Below are positions 62,056-64,000 of a stretch of DNA of 64,000 nt, piece by piece. Under the pieces are notes generated by a model. That model was not told the origin of the DNA, did no database searches, and was given only the letters and a program-made list of their open reading frames with translations. The translations under genes were made by a program, and so were the position numbers. Numbering within the stretch: position 1 is the stretch's first letter; every line of letters begins with the position of its first letter. The stretch lies in assembly GCA_023846275.1 (NCBI GenBank), contig CM043870.1:6199527-6263526 (forward strand), read 5' to 3'. The DNA comes from Vanilla planifolia. Lineage: Eukaryota; Streptophyta; Magnoliopsida; Asparagales; Orchidaceae.

Positions 62056-64000
62056 ATGGCTAACATAATCAACAAAATCAAAGAAAAGATTTTGTGGGTG
62101 GAAGTTATTCTTGGTGTTGCAATCGATAACTAAGGTTTGCATGCCATTTCAAAGCATCTTACAAACTTGTTGTTGATTATGGAAGGTCTCTAGCAAATCC
62201 TAGTGGAGAATTTGTTGCAAATTCACCATGATCAAGATGAACTATATTGTGAGTTGGTTGTTATGCATAAGATAATTGCAAGTACAAATTTTTTATAACA
62301 AAATAAGTACTTGGTGAGTATTCATGAACCAAAGTACATCAATGGCATCAAAAATATGGAGTTAGAGAACATTTTGTAGGACATTGAGCAATATTAAAAT
62401 GTAAAGAAGGTGACCATTTTTAGTATATATCTCATAAGAGATGCAAATTTGTGGTGGAGGATGCATAATGTTGATAATACAAATGCTAAAAGGCTAAAAA
62501 TGTATGCATAGAAAAATCTCTAGATAGAAATGAATAACAAATTTCTCCCTTATAATATTTCTTTGGTGGTTCAAGAAGCTTTGAAGAGATGTTGGATATC
62601 TAGAATATTTTTGAGAAAGACAAGCTTTTTAATTTCTTATATAGGCTACAACCTTGGGCATAAATGGAGCTTCGTTGCCAATCATGAACGACTTACCATA
62701 TATAATTGCTACTATTAATGCTCTTGTTGATTTAAGAGTTTCCAAAGCTTTAGATGTCCTTTCAAAATTTAAAGAGAAAGATAAATAAAAGATTAAGGAA
62801 TGGGATGTAAGGCATATGATAAAGATGAGAGGAATGATAAAGATAACTAGAAGCATGAGTCATCTTCCTTCCAAGGTATGCATAATTTAATCAATTAACA
62901 AGGTTATTTCTTATGCAATAGGCCTCATAATGCTAGAGATTTCTTTAAGCATAAGAAGCTTAATGCCATCATGATTGAGAAAACTAGTGAAGAATCTAAT
63001 AAAAAAATTATTGCATTTGTTAATCCTTTGTAATTACTCAATCCTTTAGTTGTTGATTCAACCAAAATGCTAAACACAATAAATAGTGATGCTATTACTG
63101 CTCGTTCTTTATTATTGCATGTTTTGATGAAAATGAATGGCCAAGAGGTTGTGGCAATAGTGGACATAAATGCTATACACATGTTTGTAGCTACAAGGCT
63201 TGTTCAAAATTTTGGACTGTAGATAAGAAAGTGTCCTGGTTTTCTAAAATTAGTGAATGCAAATGCTCAAGATGTGGTTGGAATGGTTTATGGAGTATTA
63301 CTAACTTTAGAAAGTTTCAAAGGCCAATTTGTTGGTCATTCTATTGGATAATGTTGATTTAATCCTTGGAGTAGACTTTTATAGGAAGTCTAAAATAGCC
63401 CCAATACCTCACCTTGATAGAATTATGGTGATGTAAAATGAAATTCTCTTCTTTGTTGCTTGCTACCATACTTATAGGAAGAAGACACATGATGCATTGA
63501 TCGAGATCAAAGAGGATCAGGTTAGTAAAGTGCCTGATGCACTTGCAAAAGATCTTAAGGAGTTTATTGATATCATACTTTCAGTGTTGTAAGAAAATCT
63601 ACCTCCAAGAAGGGAGATTGTTCATATAATTTAGTTGTTTCTTAATATTATTCCTCATGCACTTCGACTATACTAGATGCCTCCATTTTACTTAACAGTT
63701 AGCTTCATTCAACCATTTAATGCTCTAGTGTTGTTTTAAAGAATATAGGAAGGTTCTTTGTAGATATGCATGGATGATTATGCATTAAATAAGATGACAA
63801 TGAAGAACAAGTACTTAGTTCCTTTGGTGCATGATTTGTTAAATCAATTGTGCAAGGAAACAAACACATGTGGTTAAGATATTGGCAAGTCAAAGTTGCA
63901 AATGGAGATAAAGCCAAGACTATTAATATGCATCTCTATATAACTCATTTAAGTTCTTAGTCATTCCCTTTAGATTAACAACTTCCTTTGTTAAATTTTT
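62056..64000 (+). pseudogene. Ty3/gypsy retrotransposon gag-protease-RT remnant
   Basis: The plus strand carries recognisable but stop-interrupted pieces in family order. These are a gag-like start (from 62056), a decayed CCHC knuckle followed by KHKKLNAI (about 62905-62965), a protease region with the active-site motif changed to DIN (about 63125-63190), the LPPRREI linker (about 63601), and reverse-transcriptase blocks NKYLVPLVHDLLNQL (about 63808) and YWQVKVANGDKAKT (about 63878). A decayed PFRLTTSF block follows near 63965. The element continues past the window. It is inactive. Confidence 0.88.

Overview
The window is nuclear DNA of a flowering plant. It has intron-rich genes with GT-AG junctions, very AT-rich spacers, LTR-retrotransposon debris, an L1-type LINE and a MIKC MADS-box gene. 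Protein flavour (for example [11 protein letters not shown] in the synthetase) leans monocot, but I cannot name the species.

Layout. (1) 1-14188, minus strand: the cytosolic phenylalanyl-tRNA synthetase beta-subunit gene (PheRS-beta). Sixteen exons with a continuous frame of 523 codons are visible; the last exon(s) lie left of position 1. (2) 14189-23700: an array built from the 5' end of that gene. It holds eight extra copies of exon 1 (usually with exon 2, sometimes exon 3, once exons 5 and 6) on both strands, plus repeated copies of the AT-rich 5' flank. Two head-to-head arrangements, a 405-bp tandem repeat and two large hairpins occur here. (3) 26284-34808: a second, same-orientation copy of the gene, broken by deletions that removed exons 2-6, exon 8 and exon 16 onward. 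In all there are ten copies of PheRS-beta exon 1 in about 20 kb. (4) 36992-43191: a solo LTR (family A, target duplication TTGGG) that carries a young 5'-truncated LINE with an intact 1171-residue ORF2. (5) 47490-47981, minus strand: exons 1-2 of an SVP-like MADS-box gene; later exons were not found. (6) 50363-54189: a solo LTR of family B (TTAAG duplication) into which a second family A solo LTR inserted (CTTAC duplication). (7) 56341-57433: another family B solo LTR on the minus strand (AAATA duplication). (8) 62056-64000: a stop-riddled Ty3/gypsy gag-protease-RT remnant running off the right edge. The rest is AT-rich intergenic DNA.

How it fits together. Only the first PheRS-beta gene looks able to make its product. 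The array between the two gene copies is the most unusual part: its inverted and head-to-head arrangement could give double-stranded RNA matching exons 1-2 of the working gene. That resembles known plant cases where inverted gene duplicates trigger silencing (Arabidopsis PAI, soybean CHS), but here it is inference. The transposon layers can be ordered in time because every boundary has a target-site duplication and family copies provide pre-insertion sequences.
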